This document shows positions 27,602 to 37,139 of a DNA stretch of 64,000 nt, piece after piece. Positions within the stretch are counted from its first letter, which is position 1; each line of letters begins with the position of its first letter. The translations under genes were made by a program, and so were the position numbers. A model generated the notes under the pieces. The model did no database searches, was not told the DNA's origin, and was given only the letters and a program-made list of their open reading frames with translations. The stretch covers positions 439,001 through 503,000 of the forward strand of contig NZ_JABBHF010000002.1 of NCBI RefSeq assembly GCF_012910715.1, read 5' to 3'. The DNA comes from Flavivirga algicola (lineage in GTDB: Bacteria; Bacteroidota; Bacteroidia; Flavobacteriales; Flavobacteriaceae).

Positions 27602-28912
27602 TTACTTTTTACTCCCCCTCCCCTCAGGATGTTTATTTATACTCCCCATACCTTGAGCAAAATACACATCTGGGTTATGCCATACTCCTGTATTTTTAAA
27701 TGCAGGTTCATCATAATCTAAACTTAAATCACAGTCAAATCTTGCGATGATAGAATACGCCTTTTTTGAAACTCCTGCATTGATAAAATGAGATAGTCCC
27801 CAAGTAAACCCTCTGCCATTTTTGGTGTCTGTAAAGGCATCTGCAACAAATGGGGCTGCGGCAGTTGGAGTCAATGAAACAGATGATGCTATTTTAAAAT
27901 TAACACCGTCTTCTGCATACTGTATGGTTTCACGCTCATTTCCATCTTTAATAGCTAGGGTCGCTATACCTCCTTTATACGGCCAATAGGTAGTTTCATG
28001 ACCTGATTGCATAACAGGATTTAATGGATGTTTTTTATAAGGTCCTAACGGATCGTCAGCAATAGCTAAACCATGACCCACTGCATAGTTTTTTCTATTA
28101 TCTGGCCACTTATTATAGGCCGCTTTATAATACACATAAATTTTTCCGTTATGAACGATAGGTTGTGGGTCATGCGTAGCTTTATGATCCCATTCGTTTT
28201 CTTTCCCAAAAGGAATGACTTTGTCTCCTCCATGTGTCCAGGGACCATCGGGAGAATCTGCATACGATATTGAAACTGGACATAAATCTCCTCTTAAACC
28301 GCTAGGTTCATCAAATGCTTGATAGTACAGGTAATATTTCCCTTTCCATACTAAAATATCTGGAGTTACTACTGAGCGCCAACCAGATTTTGGCTTTTCT
28401 GGTCTTGATATAGCGACACCTTGTTCTTCCCAAGTAATACCATCTTTACTTGTAGCATACCATACTTCTGCCAAATCCCAATCTGTAGATGGAATTTCAT
28501 CTGTTGCTTCAGCAGCTCTATTCCAGCCTATTGGAGGTACTTTTGTGTGACGCTTTGTATACCAAACATAATATTTTCCATTAACATGTATGGGTCTCGA
28601 TGGGTCTCTACGAGATACCGTTCCATCTCCATTACTGTAATCAAACCCCTTTAAGCGAGTATACTTAAACTGTGAAAAAAGCTCATTATCCTGAACTCTG
28701 GGTGTGAGATAATCAAACATACGCTCTGAAGCAGCACTTAAAGGTATATTAGGCTTTTCTGTTGGCATTTTAAATGGAAAAACACCTTCTTTATTTTCTT
28801 TTGTTTCCTGAACAACTTCTTCTGTATTCTTTTTGTTGTTAACACAAGAAACAGATATTATTGCTAGTAATAATATGATAAAAGTTTTATAATTCATTTT
28901 TGTTTGTTTCAT
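27602..28912 (-). CDS. GH117 family 3,6-anhydro-galactosidase-like enzyme
   Basis: This 436-residue lipoprotein (lipobox ISVSC, Cys23) begins at either of two nearby ATGs (28912 or 28897). It has the five-bladed propeller of GH117: SAASERMFDYLTPRVQDNEL (59-78), GDGTVSRRDPSRPI (95-108), DWDLAEVWYATSKDGITWEE (144-163) and QSGHETTYWPYKGG (302-315). Asp103, Asp248 (THDPQPI), His305 and Glu306 occupy the positions of the known catalytic residues (two Asp, a His and a Glu). Characterised members release 3,6-anhydro-L-galactose from neoagaro-oligosaccharides; other clades have unknown substrates. This is one of the strongest indicators that the locus serves a red-algal galactan. A sulfatase fossil lies directly downstream. 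Confidence 0.93.
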   Translation of the reverse strand: MKQTKMNYKTFIILLLAIISVSCVNNKKNTEEVVQETKENKEGVFPFKMPTEKPNIPLSAASERMFDYLTPRVQDNELFSQFKYTRLKGFDYSNGDGTVSRRDPSRPIHVNGKYYVWYTKRHTKVPPIGWNRAAEATDEIPSTDWDLAEVWYATSKDGITWEEQGVAISRPEKPKSGWRSVVTPDILVWKGKYYLYYQAFDEPSGLRGDLCPVSISYADSPDGPWTHGGDKVIPFGKENEWDHKATHDPQPIVHNGKIYVYYKAAYNKWPDNRKNYAVGHGLAIADDPLGPYKKHPLNPVMQSGHETTYWPYKGGIATLAIKDGNERETIQYAEDGVNFKIASSVSLTPTAAAPFVADAFTDTKNGRGFTWGLSHFINAGVSKKAYSIIARFDCDLSLDYDEPAFKNTGVWHNPDVYFAQGMGSINKHPEGRGSKK

Positions 28913-28969
28913 TTTAACTTTTTAAACTTAATCTTTTTTATTCAATAGATTTATATGTCGCGTAATTTA

Positions 28970-30721
28970 TTATTTGTCAGTTTCTTTTAACTGTCTTATA
29001 CTCCAAAAAGCATAAATCTCCTTAAGTTGTTTATAGGCTTCTTTTTTATTTCTTTTTTCATCAACAATACCCCATTCTCTAAATCCAGATTCTGGTGTAC
29101 CACGATAATTACTTCTGTAATCGTTATAGCTCCAAAGCGATACGCCTGTTACATATGGTAAATCTTTTAGTTCTTTTAAATACCCTACAAGCTTGTCTGT
29201 TAATTTTCCTTTAGGCGCGGGTCCAATTTGCCCAATACCAATTTCGGAAATAAAAATTGGTTTCCCTGGAAATTTATCATGCGTTTTTTTAGCAAGTTCC
29301 ACTGCTTTTCCATAAGAATTCATTGATATAAAATCTACTTTTTCATAGGGTTCGCTTCCTATTTCACCTTTTCTGTATGTGGTAATAGTAACGTATGTTT
29401 TTAATCTTGAAGGGTCTAATGCTGCAACATAATCTAACATGGAATTTGCGTAATCATACTGATTTTTGGTCATCTTTTTTTCTGGCCATGTTGCTGCAAT
29501 TGAATCGTTCTCTCGTAACTCATTACCAACGCTCCAAGCAACTACAGATGGGTGATTATAATCACGTTCTATCATTTCTTTCATCCATTTTTTGGTTAGA
29601 GGGTTATCAGGAAACGTTTGCGGGTCATCATCTCCCCAAACTGGAATTTCTTCTACTAATAAAAAGCCAATACTATCACACACTTTTAGTAAGTTTTCAG
29701 AGAGTGGCGCATGCATTAAACGTGAAAAATTACATCCTAAAGATTTAATATCTAGCATATCCTTTAATACTAAATCATCAGGTTCTGTGTTACCATAAAC
29801 TGGATGGTCATGCACACGGTTAATTCCATTCATTCTTACAGCTTCATTATTTAGAAAGAATTGCTCACCTCGAACTTCAAATTTTCTTATCCCAAATTTA
29901 TCTGAAGCTGTATCAACCTGATTAGTATTAATAGAAATTGTACTATTTAATTCATAAAGATTAGGTGCATCAAAATGCCATAGTTTTACTTCTGAAAGCG
30001 GTTTTTTAAATTTTAAATATGAAACCGCTGTTGATGCTTTTTCAACCGTTAAAGACACAGAATCTTTATGGATTCCTTCAATTTCAGAATATATGTTAGC
30101 AGAAGCTGATGTATTACCATTATTTTCAACTTTATATTTAATTGTAAAATCAACTACATTTTTCTCAAAATCGGGTACTGATGTAATATGCTGATACACC
30201 ATTCTAACATCTTGATTAGCTATTAAAGATACATTTCTACTTATACCACCCCATGCCCACCAAGCACCGCGTTTATAAGTGTTATCTGCCATAACTACAA
30301 CAGAATTGGGTTTATCAAAAACGACTTTATCCGTAATATTAAATTCAAAAGGTGTATACCCACCAACATGTTCTCCTAATTCTTGTCCGTTCAGCCATAC
30401 TTTTGAAGTTTCATATACGGCATCAAACTTTAATCTCACTTGTTTTCCATTCCAGTTTTCAGGCAAACTAAATTCTTTTTGATAATAACCTTTCCCTACA
30501 TATTCTGAATAACGTTCACGTGTATCCCAATTTCCTGGTACTTTTATAGTATCCCATTGGCTAAATGTTTTTAGTAGAACTTCTTTTTCATCTATGTCAT
30601 TAGAAGCTAAAAACTGCCAAGTACCATTAAGGGAAATTTGACCTAATTCCTCTTTTTGTATATCTTCATTACACGCATAACATGTTATTAGAATTACAAA
30701 TAAGTAATATATTTTCTTCAT
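28970..30721 (-). CDS. GH2 family beta-galactosidase-like enzyme (short form)
   Basis: This 583-residue lipoprotein (lipobox CYAC, Cys17) is a compact GH2: jelly roll (about 25-170), Ig-like domain (about 175-275) and barrel (about 280-575). Glu401 in WSVGNELREN is the acid/base and Glu493 in IFISEIGIG the nucleophile. RVHDHPVYGNTEPDD (302-316) and MHAPLSENLLKVCDSIG are shared with the 855-residue GH2 at 57892-60459, to which it is clearly related. It lacks the C-terminal accessory domains. Probable role: exo-cleavage of a beta-galactoside in the periplasm. It lies 57 bp before the GH117 gene and 4 bp after the 378-residue propeller gene, so these are co-transcribed. Confidence 0.92.
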   Translation of the reverse strand: MKKIYYLFVILITCYACNEDIQKEELGQISLNGTWQFLASNDIDEKEVLLKTFSQWDTIKVPGNWDTRERYSEYVGKGYYQKEFSLPENWNGKQVRLKFDAVYETSKVWLNGQELGEHVGGYTPFEFNITDKVVFDKPNSVVVMADNTYKRGAWWAWGGISRNVSLIANQDVRMVYQHITSVPDFEKNVVDFTIKYKVENNGNTSASANIYSEIEGIHKDSVSLTVEKASTAVSYLKFKKPLSEVKLWHFDAPNLYELNSTISINTNQVDTASDKFGIRKFEVRGEQFFLNNEAVRMNGINRVHDHPVYGNTEPDDLVLKDMLDIKSLGCNFSRLMHAPLSENLLKVCDSIGFLLVEEIPVWGDDDPQTFPDNPLTKKWMKEMIERDYNHPSVVAWSVGNELRENDSIAATWPEKKMTKNQYDYANSMLDYVAALDPSRLKTYVTITTYRKGEIGSEPYEKVDFISMNSYGKAVELAKKTHDKFPGKPIFISEIGIGQIGPAPKGKLTDKLVGYLKELKDLPYVTGVSLWSYNDYRSNYRGTPESGFREWGIVDEKRNKKEAYKQLKEIYAFWSIRQLKETDK

Positions 30722-30725
30722 CCTT

Positions 30726-31862
30726 TTAGTTTTTATGTTTTGTTATTTTTAATGGTATTTGTACATTAAACGAATGTATTATGCCTTTTTCATCTACTGT
30801 ATCTGAGGCACATAACAATGCTATCGGCTTTCCATTTTCAAGATATAATTGTGGCCTTTCCAAATGCTCCACTTTTTGAGTAGTTCCATCTTTCCAATTT
30901 ATTTCCAATTTGGAAACCAAACCGTTTTCAGATAAGTTCCAGTCGAAACCATCTTCAGATTCAAATAATACTAGTGCGCGTCCTTCATCAGTAAAGGCAC
31001 CGTGCATATCTTTTACTATTGCTCTATATTTCCCACTTTCATACCATATAAAAGGATCTTCCGCTGGAAAATCATGTCCTTTTGCTATAAAAACTGGTTT
31101 GTCATATTTTTTAAATGGTCCCATAGGACTATCAGATGTTGCTACGCAATGCACTACAGGGCCTCCCCAAATTCCAGGTTTCTTTTTACCTACTGCCTTA
31201 TACACCATTAAAAAACCACCTTCTGGACGTTTGGTAATTGAGGGGTTAGAAGTCATTAAAGCATCTAACGCAGTACTGTCTGCACTTATATCGATTAAAG
31301 GCTTGTCGAAACGTTTCCATGGGCCATTAGGATTATCAGCAACGGCAACTCCAATACGCTGATTGTTTCGATGAACAGGATTTAATTTCACCTTTCCTGG
31401 CCTACTATAAATCTTCCCATCTCCCGTATTTCCCATATAATACAAATAGTATTTACCATTAAACTTATGGATGGTTGGATTGTGCGTACAAAGTCCGTCC
31501 CAGTATTCAGCACCACGAATAGGGAGAGTCACATCTTTATGTTCAAAGGGTCCAAAGGGACTTTTGGAAATGGCATGGGCAATTTCTGAGTGAGAATCCC
31601 AAACCCAACCTAAATCTTTTTTCCAACGAGAATAAAACATGTGGTATAATCCATCTTCACCTTTAACTAGAGAACCTCCCCAAATACTTAAAGAATCATT
31701 TACGAAAACAGATTGAGGTGAAACTTCACCCAATTCAATCTGATAGTCGATAACGTCTTCTTTTATAGTATTCAACGTCTCTTTTTTGTTCTTTTTACCA
31801 GAACAAGCTATTAATACAGTTATTAAAAGAAGTGATAACGAAAGTTTACGCATAATTTTCAT
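30726..31862 (-). CDS. GH43/GH117-like beta-propeller lipoprotein, substitution at a catalytic Asp
   Basis: The 378-residue lipoprotein (lipobox VLIAC, Cys20) is a five-bladed propeller without extra domains. It aligns with the propeller of the 685- and 761-residue proteins: WGGSLVKGEDGLYHMFYSRW (61-80) against WDGKIVKDDEGKYHMYASRW, and AEDPFIWYESGKYR (267-280) against MEDPTVWYSDSLYH. At the position of Asp78 of the 685-residue protein it has Gly62. Asp269 in AEDP is kept. It may use another residue, or be a binding or inactive relative. It overlaps neither neighbour but is separated by only 4 and 6 bp. Function is not known; a role on galactan oligosaccharides is inferred from context. Confidence 0.78.
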   Translation of the reverse strand: MKIMRKLSLSLLLITVLIACSGKKNKKETLNTIKEDVIDYQIELGEVSPQSVFVNDSLSIWGGSLVKGEDGLYHMFYSRWKKDLGWVWDSHSEIAHAISKSPFGPFEHKDVTLPIRGAEYWDGLCTHNPTIHKFNGKYYLYYMGNTGDGKIYSRPGKVKLNPVHRNNQRIGVAVADNPNGPWKRFDKPLIDISADSTALDALMTSNPSITKRPEGGFLMVYKAVGKKKPGIWGGPVVHCVATSDSPMGPFKKYDKPVFIAKGHDFPAEDPFIWYESGKYRAIVKDMHGAFTDEGRALVLFESEDGFDWNLSENGLVSKLEINWKDGTTQKVEHLERPQLYLENGKPIALLCASDTVDEKGIIHSFNVQIPLKITKHKN

Positions 31863-31868
31863 CTGTAT

Positions 31869-33149
31869 TTAGTTTGTTGTTTTACTTTTTCGATTGTAAT
31901 ATCTAACGTAGTCTATTTTCATGCTTTTTCCGTCTAAATCATTTGTAATAGGTCCTGAATAATCCTTTTTCAAAATTGCCAAACTAAATAGAATGTTAGT
32001 TTGACTAAAACAAACCCTATTTCTCATTGTATGATACAATTTACCATCAAAATAAAATTTAAAGTAATCTTCATTCCATTCTAAACCATAAGTGTGATAT
32101 TCTTCCCCAAAGTTTGATGTTTCTGATAAATTATACTCATGAATTGTTCTCCAATCATTATTTTCAAATACTTGTATTTTATAATCTGTTATTAAATTTC
32201 TTGAAATACCATCATTTTGCAACCAACCGTTTATGAACTGAATACTTTTTATTTTTTTATGAGTATCCCATTCAAACTCTATCCATTTTTCTCCAGAGTT
32301 TCTCGATACCCATCGAGTATCAAGACGATTATCTGCAACAAAACTAGGTTCTGACTTTAAAGCATTGGAATTATTCCCGTTTGTTGTAATGGTAACATCA
32401 TTATTAGCCACTAAATTTTCGATATGTCTGGGCAATGGTTTATTACTTTTCGGAAAGTTCTTGATTGATGTCCCAAAAATGCGTAATTCGCTTATTTGAA
32501 TTGATTTAGGTGTTGTTGAAAGCAATCTGATTTTTTTAGCTTTTACCACTTCTTTTAACTCAATTTCATGCAATGGTTGAGCTGTAAGCGTATGATGTAA
32601 TTGATTGCTAGAATGCGTTTTTCTCCCATCAGGAGCTGTATCAAAATCTGTCCAGTTATGTACATTTGTATTTATAACGCTTGGAAAGTGCCCTTCATTG
32701 ATATCTACTTCACATGCCTTTTCTCCTTTAGGTAGTCTAAATTTAGGCCATAACCAAAAAGAGTTATTAGTTGCTGGCGCAGCTGCATATTTATACCTAG
32801 CCTCAAAGTATCCATAGCCAAAGGTTTTCTTTGTCCAAACATTACCAGCCGTCCAATCTTGTCCTCCTCTTGTTTCCTTTTTTATCGCAAGCTCCAGAAT
32901 ACCATTATGTACAATAGCATTTTCTCTCCAACGACTACAGGCTACCAAAACGTGCTGTGTTGGTCCATTTTGTGAAATCCAATTATTGTCTAATGCCTCG
33001 TTCTCATAATTAAATTCATCTTGCCATGATAAATTCCAATCCTTTAAGTCTATAACTTCGTAATTTTCAAAAGCTTTTTTGTGACTATCGCTTTTTGATT
33101 GCGCACAAACAAAACTTATTGAAAGAAAACATATTATAAAAAATCTCAT
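31869..33149 (-). CDS. GH16 endo-galactanase-like enzyme with a discoidin-like insertion
   Basis: This 426-residue exported protein has a signal peptide (cleavage near VCAQ17). The GH16 jelly roll begins at LSWQDEFNYEN (40-50) and carries the catalytic motif EVDINE (Glu147, Asp149, Glu152). After HNWTD (164-168) the fold is interrupted: residues about 175-348 resemble a discoidin (F5/8 type C) domain, with AKKIRLL...ISELRIFG before ADNRLDTRWVS...WIEFEWD. The jelly roll then resumes with EYHTYGLEWNEDYFKFYFDG. GH16 members in such loci are beta-agarases, porphyranases or carrageenases; which one applies is not clear. It is the only classical endo-acting candidate here, besides the GH82-like protein. 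Lies 3 bp after the 1063-residue GH2. Confidence 0.9.
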   Translation of the reverse strand: MRFFIICFLSISFVCAQSKSDSHKKAFENYEVIDLKDWNLSWQDEFNYENEALDNNWISQNGPTQHVLVACSRWRENAIVHNGILELAIKKETRGGQDWTAGNVWTKKTFGYGYFEARYKYAAAPATNNSFWLWPKFRLPKGEKACEVDINEGHFPSVINTNVHNWTDFDTAPDGRKTHSSNQLHHTLTAQPLHEIELKEVVKAKKIRLLSTTPKSIQISELRIFGTSIKNFPKSNKPLPRHIENLVANNDVTITTNGNNSNALKSEPSFVADNRLDTRWVSRNSGEKWIEFEWDTHKKIKSIQFINGWLQNDGISRNLITDYKIQVFENNDWRTIHEYNLSETSNFGEEYHTYGLEWNEDYFKFYFDGKLYHTMRNRVCFSQTNILFSLAILKKDYSGPITNDLDGKSMKIDYVRYYNRKSKTTN

Positions 33150-33152
33150 TAC

Positions 33153-36100
33153 TTAAATTTTTACTTTGATTGCTTGTATTGTTTCAGACCAGTTACTTTC
33201 TTTTCCATCGGCCTCACGTTTGATCTTAAAATACACCTTTTTTTCGTCTTTAAAATCAATAGACATCATCCCTCTAACATTTGACGTGAATTCTTTATCT
33301 AGATTTTCTTCTGAACTACCGTATTTAACAGTATAATCTTCATCCTCAAAATCACTAGAATAGCCTATAACCAATTTAGTATCAGTGATAAATGCATCCC
33401 AAACTATAGGCGGTAATGGTCTGCCATTTGGTGTTACTTGCTTTGCTTGAGAAGGGTTACTTTCTCCTTTATCATTGATGGCATGCAATTTAAAAATGTA
33501 CGCTTTTCCATTGGTTAAACTATCTATATCTATAACATTAGTAATCGTCTTCGGAGATGTAATGGTTTTACCTTCATCACTTACATAAGACACAGCATAT
33601 TCTGTGGCGTTGGGTACTTTATCAAAAATGATTCGTGCCGCATTGTTTCCTGAAATTGCTTCTGAAATTTTAGGGGTTATCGCCTTTGTAAAGGATATGG
33701 TTTTATCAAATCTTGAATAATTGGTGGGTGATACCAAACGTACAGTGATATCTAAAATATCATCTTTTGATATGGTTTCCCATGTAATTACACCATTCCA
33801 AATGGTATCTTCTGGGGTTAGCTCTGGTAAATCAATAGCGTTTGTAGCTATTACTTTTCCTTTGGTATCTCTAAACGAATACTCTAATTTATAGTTCACC
33901 ATACTATGACTTGGGTAATCGCTTCTGCTCTTAATAGGCATGCTTATATTTGCCGTACTTTTTTCAAAATCGATATTTGAAATTTTGATATCATGAATTG
34001 GTGCATGCTCTTTTTTAAGTCGATTAAAGAGTCTTCTTTTTTGTCGCCATGAAGTAATAACACCCCAAACTCTATTTTCCTCTGCTGTAGTACCTGCATA
34101 AGCACTTCTGTAATCATTAAACGTCCACATGGATGTGCCTACTACAAACTCGTTTTTATGCCTAAAATGGTTCATCCACTCAGAGAAAATGGCTTTATCT
34201 GCATTAGGTGATGTAGTTTGAAACGGGTCAAAGCCATATTCTGAGATAAAAATGGGTTTATCTGGCCATTTGGTACGTAATGTGGTTAAAATTTCCTGCG
34301 GTTTCCCTTGCCAGCGGTACATATTATGCATGATGATATCTGCATAGGTATTGGGGTCGGTTTCTGGTGTGTATTGTTCTTTTTGACCTGAATTACTCAC
34401 ACATGTTACTAACCTGTAAGGATCCAGTTCGTTCTTAACATATGCTATGGCTTCTTTGCCATATGCCATATGGTTATTTAACTCATTACCAACACTCCAA
34501 CCAATAATACTTGGGTGATTTATGTCGCGCTCTATCATTCCTTTTAGCCAATATTTTGACAACAGATAGTTTTTTTTGACACCTTTTTCTTTTGAAGTTT
34601 TAACATAAGCTTGGTCTAAAAACAAAACTTCTTCATCTGGGTTTTGAAGTATTTCTTCATCTTTAGAAACTTCTGAAAGCGGTTGATAATTGGCTCTAAA
34701 TTCGTCGTTATCTAAATCTCTTACGTTTATTTCTTCAAACAATAAAATGCCTTTTCTATCGCACAAATCTATGAGCTTTTCGTTTTGGGTACCATGCATG
34801 ATTCTCATAAAATTAGCTCCAGCTTCTTTTAAAAGGTCAACATCTTTTTCAAGCACTTCTAAAGGTTCTGAAGATCCCCAAAAACGATGTTCACTAACTC
34901 TATTAAATCCAGCTAAACGTACTGGTTCTTCATTCAACAACATTTTAGAATCGGTAAGTTCTATTTTTCTAATACCAAAGTTATCGCTTCGTTTATTTAA
35001 AACAGTTTTACCTTCGGAAATGGAAGTTTCTATTTGGTACAGCTTTGGGTTATCAAAATGCCATAATGTGACAGCATCAGCTTTTAATGAAGCTTCTAAA
35101 TGTATATCTTGTGATGTATTTGGTTCAATTTCAATAGTGCCACTTAAAACTCCTATTTCTGTTGTATCAATTACTTTTGAGTTAACTGTAATGCTTCTTT
35201 TCTCATTGGAATTATTTTCGATTCTCACCTTTAATTTTAACGCGACCGCTCCTGTTTTAAGATTGGGATCAGCGTGTATATGTTGGTAATCTATACGAAC
35301 ATCTTTGTTTTTTGTAAGAGTTACGTCTCTTATTATACCACCCCAATTCCAGGTTGCTCCAACAATGGCTGTATTGTCTACTTGAACTGCAATTATATTT
35401 TTACCATTAAAATTTAGGGCTTCTGTAACATCAAACTCAAAAGGTGTAAAACCGCCTCTATTACTTCCAATAAATGTGCCGTTAAGATATATTTTTGATA
35501 GGTGATATACGCCATCAAATTTTAAATAATACCTGTCATCTGAAGCTTTAGTCCAAGCTTTGGGTATATCAATAGTTTTTCTATACCAGCCTATTCCTGT
35601 GTAATTTGAAAAATCGTTGATCATTCCCCAGTGCCCTGGTACTTTTAAATCATGCCATCTAGAATCATCAAAATCAGTTTTAAACACCTGTTTTGGTTCA
35701 TCTTTGGCAATTAAAAACTTTTCTTTAGAAATTTCCTTGAATAACACTGCATCTGCAGCAACTGTACCTCCAGCAATAGCTGTTAGTTCTACATAATTAG
35801 TATCGGCACTATCAAATTTGTAAATACCCAGGCTAACCCATTCATTACAAAACACACGTTGACTTACATATTTTGTGGTGATTCCATCTGCATGCTTTAC
35901 ATTATATTGCGCGGTAAGATGCGATTCAAAAGGGTATTTGGTAAATGCTTCATAATATCCAGATGTTTTAAAATCTGGTTTGAATCTAAAATAGGCATCA
36001 TCTTTTTTCTTTCCTTCAACTAAATTATTCTCAGGGAAGTTATGCTTTAAATAGTCTTCTCCATAAAATTTAGAACACCGAATCCCTGTTTTAGAAGATT

Positions 36101-36344
36101 TCCATTCGCCATGAATTTCTACGTTAGCATCCTTATTATCTATAATAATATGATCTTCAGTTGCTTTTATATTCATGTAATTGGCTCCCTCTCCATAAAT
36201 GGCATGGAATTTCCAATTTCCGTTTAAAGATAACTCGTTAGCGTTTAAGGATAACTCGTTAGGTTCTTGTGAACAACTTAGATTAATATTAAATACAAAA
36301 CCAAGTAATAAGGTATAATATATTTTGCAAACTATACGTCTCAT
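33153..36344 (-). CDS. GH2 enzyme with a nested golvesin-like domain and fibronectin tail
   Basis: The product is a 1063-residue lipoprotein (lipobox NLSC, Cys24). The GH2 jelly roll starts at LSLNGNWKF (38-46) but is broken by about 155 residues (52-206) that resemble a golvesin/CBM-like domain: GEWKSSKTGIRCSKFYGEDYL, TSGYYEAFTKYP, WVSLGIYKF and VAADAVLFKE. The fold resumes with DDSRWHDLKVPGHW. Glu621 in WSVGNELNN is the acid/base and Glu702 in IFISEYGFD the nucleophile. The C-terminus has a beta domain and a fibronectin-III domain (about 895-970). It should be a beta-galactosidase-type exo-enzyme. Start ATG and the upstream stop share the 4-bp overlap ATGA with the 239-residue gene, indicating translational coupling. 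Confidence 0.91.
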   Translation of the reverse strand: MRRIVCKIYYTLLLGFVFNINLSCSQEPNELSLNANELSLNGNWKFHAIYGEGANYMNIKATEDHIIIDNKDANVEIHGEWKSSKTGIRCSKFYGEDYLKHNFPENNLVEGKKKDDAYFRFKPDFKTSGYYEAFTKYPFESHLTAQYNVKHADGITTKYVSQRVFCNEWVSLGIYKFDSADTNYVELTAIAGGTVAADAVLFKEISKEKFLIAKDEPKQVFKTDFDDSRWHDLKVPGHWGMINDFSNYTGIGWYRKTIDIPKAWTKASDDRYYLKFDGVYHLSKIYLNGTFIGSNRGGFTPFEFDVTEALNFNGKNIIAVQVDNTAIVGATWNWGGIIRDVTLTKNKDVRIDYQHIHADPNLKTGAVALKLKVRIENNSNEKRSITVNSKVIDTTEIGVLSGTIEIEPNTSQDIHLEASLKADAVTLWHFDNPKLYQIETSISEGKTVLNKRSDNFGIRKIELTDSKMLLNEEPVRLAGFNRVSEHRFWGSSEPLEVLEKDVDLLKEAGANFMRIMHGTQNEKLIDLCDRKGILLFEEINVRDLDNDEFRANYQPLSEVSKDEEILQNPDEEVLFLDQAYVKTSKEKGVKKNYLLSKYWLKGMIERDINHPSIIGWSVGNELNNHMAYGKEAIAYVKNELDPYRLVTCVSNSGQKEQYTPETDPNTYADIIMHNMYRWQGKPQEILTTLRTKWPDKPIFISEYGFDPFQTTSPNADKAIFSEWMNHFRHKNEFVVGTSMWTFNDYRSAYAGTTAEENRVWGVITSWRQKRRLFNRLKKEHAPIHDIKISNIDFEKSTANISMPIKSRSDYPSHSMVNYKLEYSFRDTKGKVIATNAIDLPELTPEDTIWNGVITWETISKDDILDITVRLVSPTNYSRFDKTISFTKAITPKISEAISGNNAARIIFDKVPNATEYAVSYVSDEGKTITSPKTITNVIDIDSLTNGKAYIFKLHAINDKGESNPSQAKQVTPNGRPLPPIVWDAFITDTKLVIGYSSDFEDEDYTVKYGSSEENLDKEFTSNVRGMMSIDFKDEKKVYFKIKREADGKESNWSETIQAIKVKI

Positions 36345-37060
36345 TTCCTATTCCAAAATTTAACATCATCTATATATACTTGATTTGGAACCAGCAATCT
36401 TAGAAGTGCTTTATTATTATGCTCAAATCCTTCTGACTTGAATTCCCCTACTTTTTTCCCTCCAATCTCAACTTCAACTTTGTTTTTATTGATGTGTACT
36501 AATAGCTCGTACCATTTGTTGATTTCCAACACATAAGGGGTTTTATGTATCTTAGATTTAAGTGATTCTTTTTGGGCTTTGGTTAAACTTTTTTCTAATA
36601 TGGATTTTCGTATTTTTAGGTTCATATTTCCTGTTTTCCTATCTTCAAAAACAATTTCATGTGTTCGAACCACCACATCAAATAAGTGTCCAGCCCAAAC
36701 CGTTTTTAAAGAAAGGTCTGCAAAATTCAACTTTAATTCATCTTGGTTAGAAGTAAGTAAAAATTTCAAACCAACCGAACCATCTTTAAACCCAAGTTCA
36801 TGCCGTACTGCTGTTGCATGGTTTGCAGATTTATGCATCCATATATGCAATGTGCCATCTATTAAATCGACTTGCTTATGTCCTGGTGCCGTTTTATTGC
36901 TACTAGTTGTCCAATTATTACCAGGCTCATCCTTCAGCTCTTGCGATTCTACTCTTTCAAAATCATCAACAAAAATTAGCTCCCCATAATTTTCTTGTGC
37001 ATCTATAATATTAACCATCAATACACTAATTATGATGACGAAATATTTTATATTATTCAC
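36341..37060 (-). CDS. Exported concanavalin-like (DUF1080-like) protein
   Basis: The 239-residue product has a signal peptide (cleavage near IDAQ22) and one jelly-roll domain starting at GELIFVDDFERVES and ending YIDDVKFWNR. This pattern, with WYELLVHINKNKVEVEIGGKKVGE (about 187-210), is that of DUF1080/3-keto-disaccharide hydrolase-like and LamG-like folds. No catalytic residues can be named. It lies between the FAD oxidoreductase (79 bp upstream) and the 1063-residue GH2, with which it overlaps by 4 bp. A sugar-binding protein or a hydrolase working with an oxidoreductase are both possible; I cannot choose. Confidence 0.75.
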   Translation of the reverse strand: MNNIKYFVIIISVLMVNIIDAQENYGELIFVDDFERVESQELKDEPGNNWTTSSNKTAPGHKQVDLIDGTLHIWMHKSANHATAVRHELGFKDGSVGLKFLLTSNQDELKLNFADLSLKTVWAGHLFDVVVRTHEIVFEDRKTGNMNLKIRKSILEKSLTKAQKESLKSKIHKTPYVLEINKWYELLVHINKNKVEVEIGGKKVGEFKSEGFEHNNKALLRLLVPNQVYIDDVKFWNRK

Positions 37061-37139
37061 ACTTTAATCTGTTTACTATATGTTAAGTAATGTCTTTTTT
37101 TAATTCAAGCATTTGTACATCACAATTCATCTCATTACA

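Noticed and set aside
34690-35289. A 199-codon open frame on the plus strand inside the 1063-residue GH2 gene
   Set aside because: It is antisense to a well-conserved catalytic region, has no recognisable domain and no promoter of its own; it is a shadow of the GH2 coding frame.
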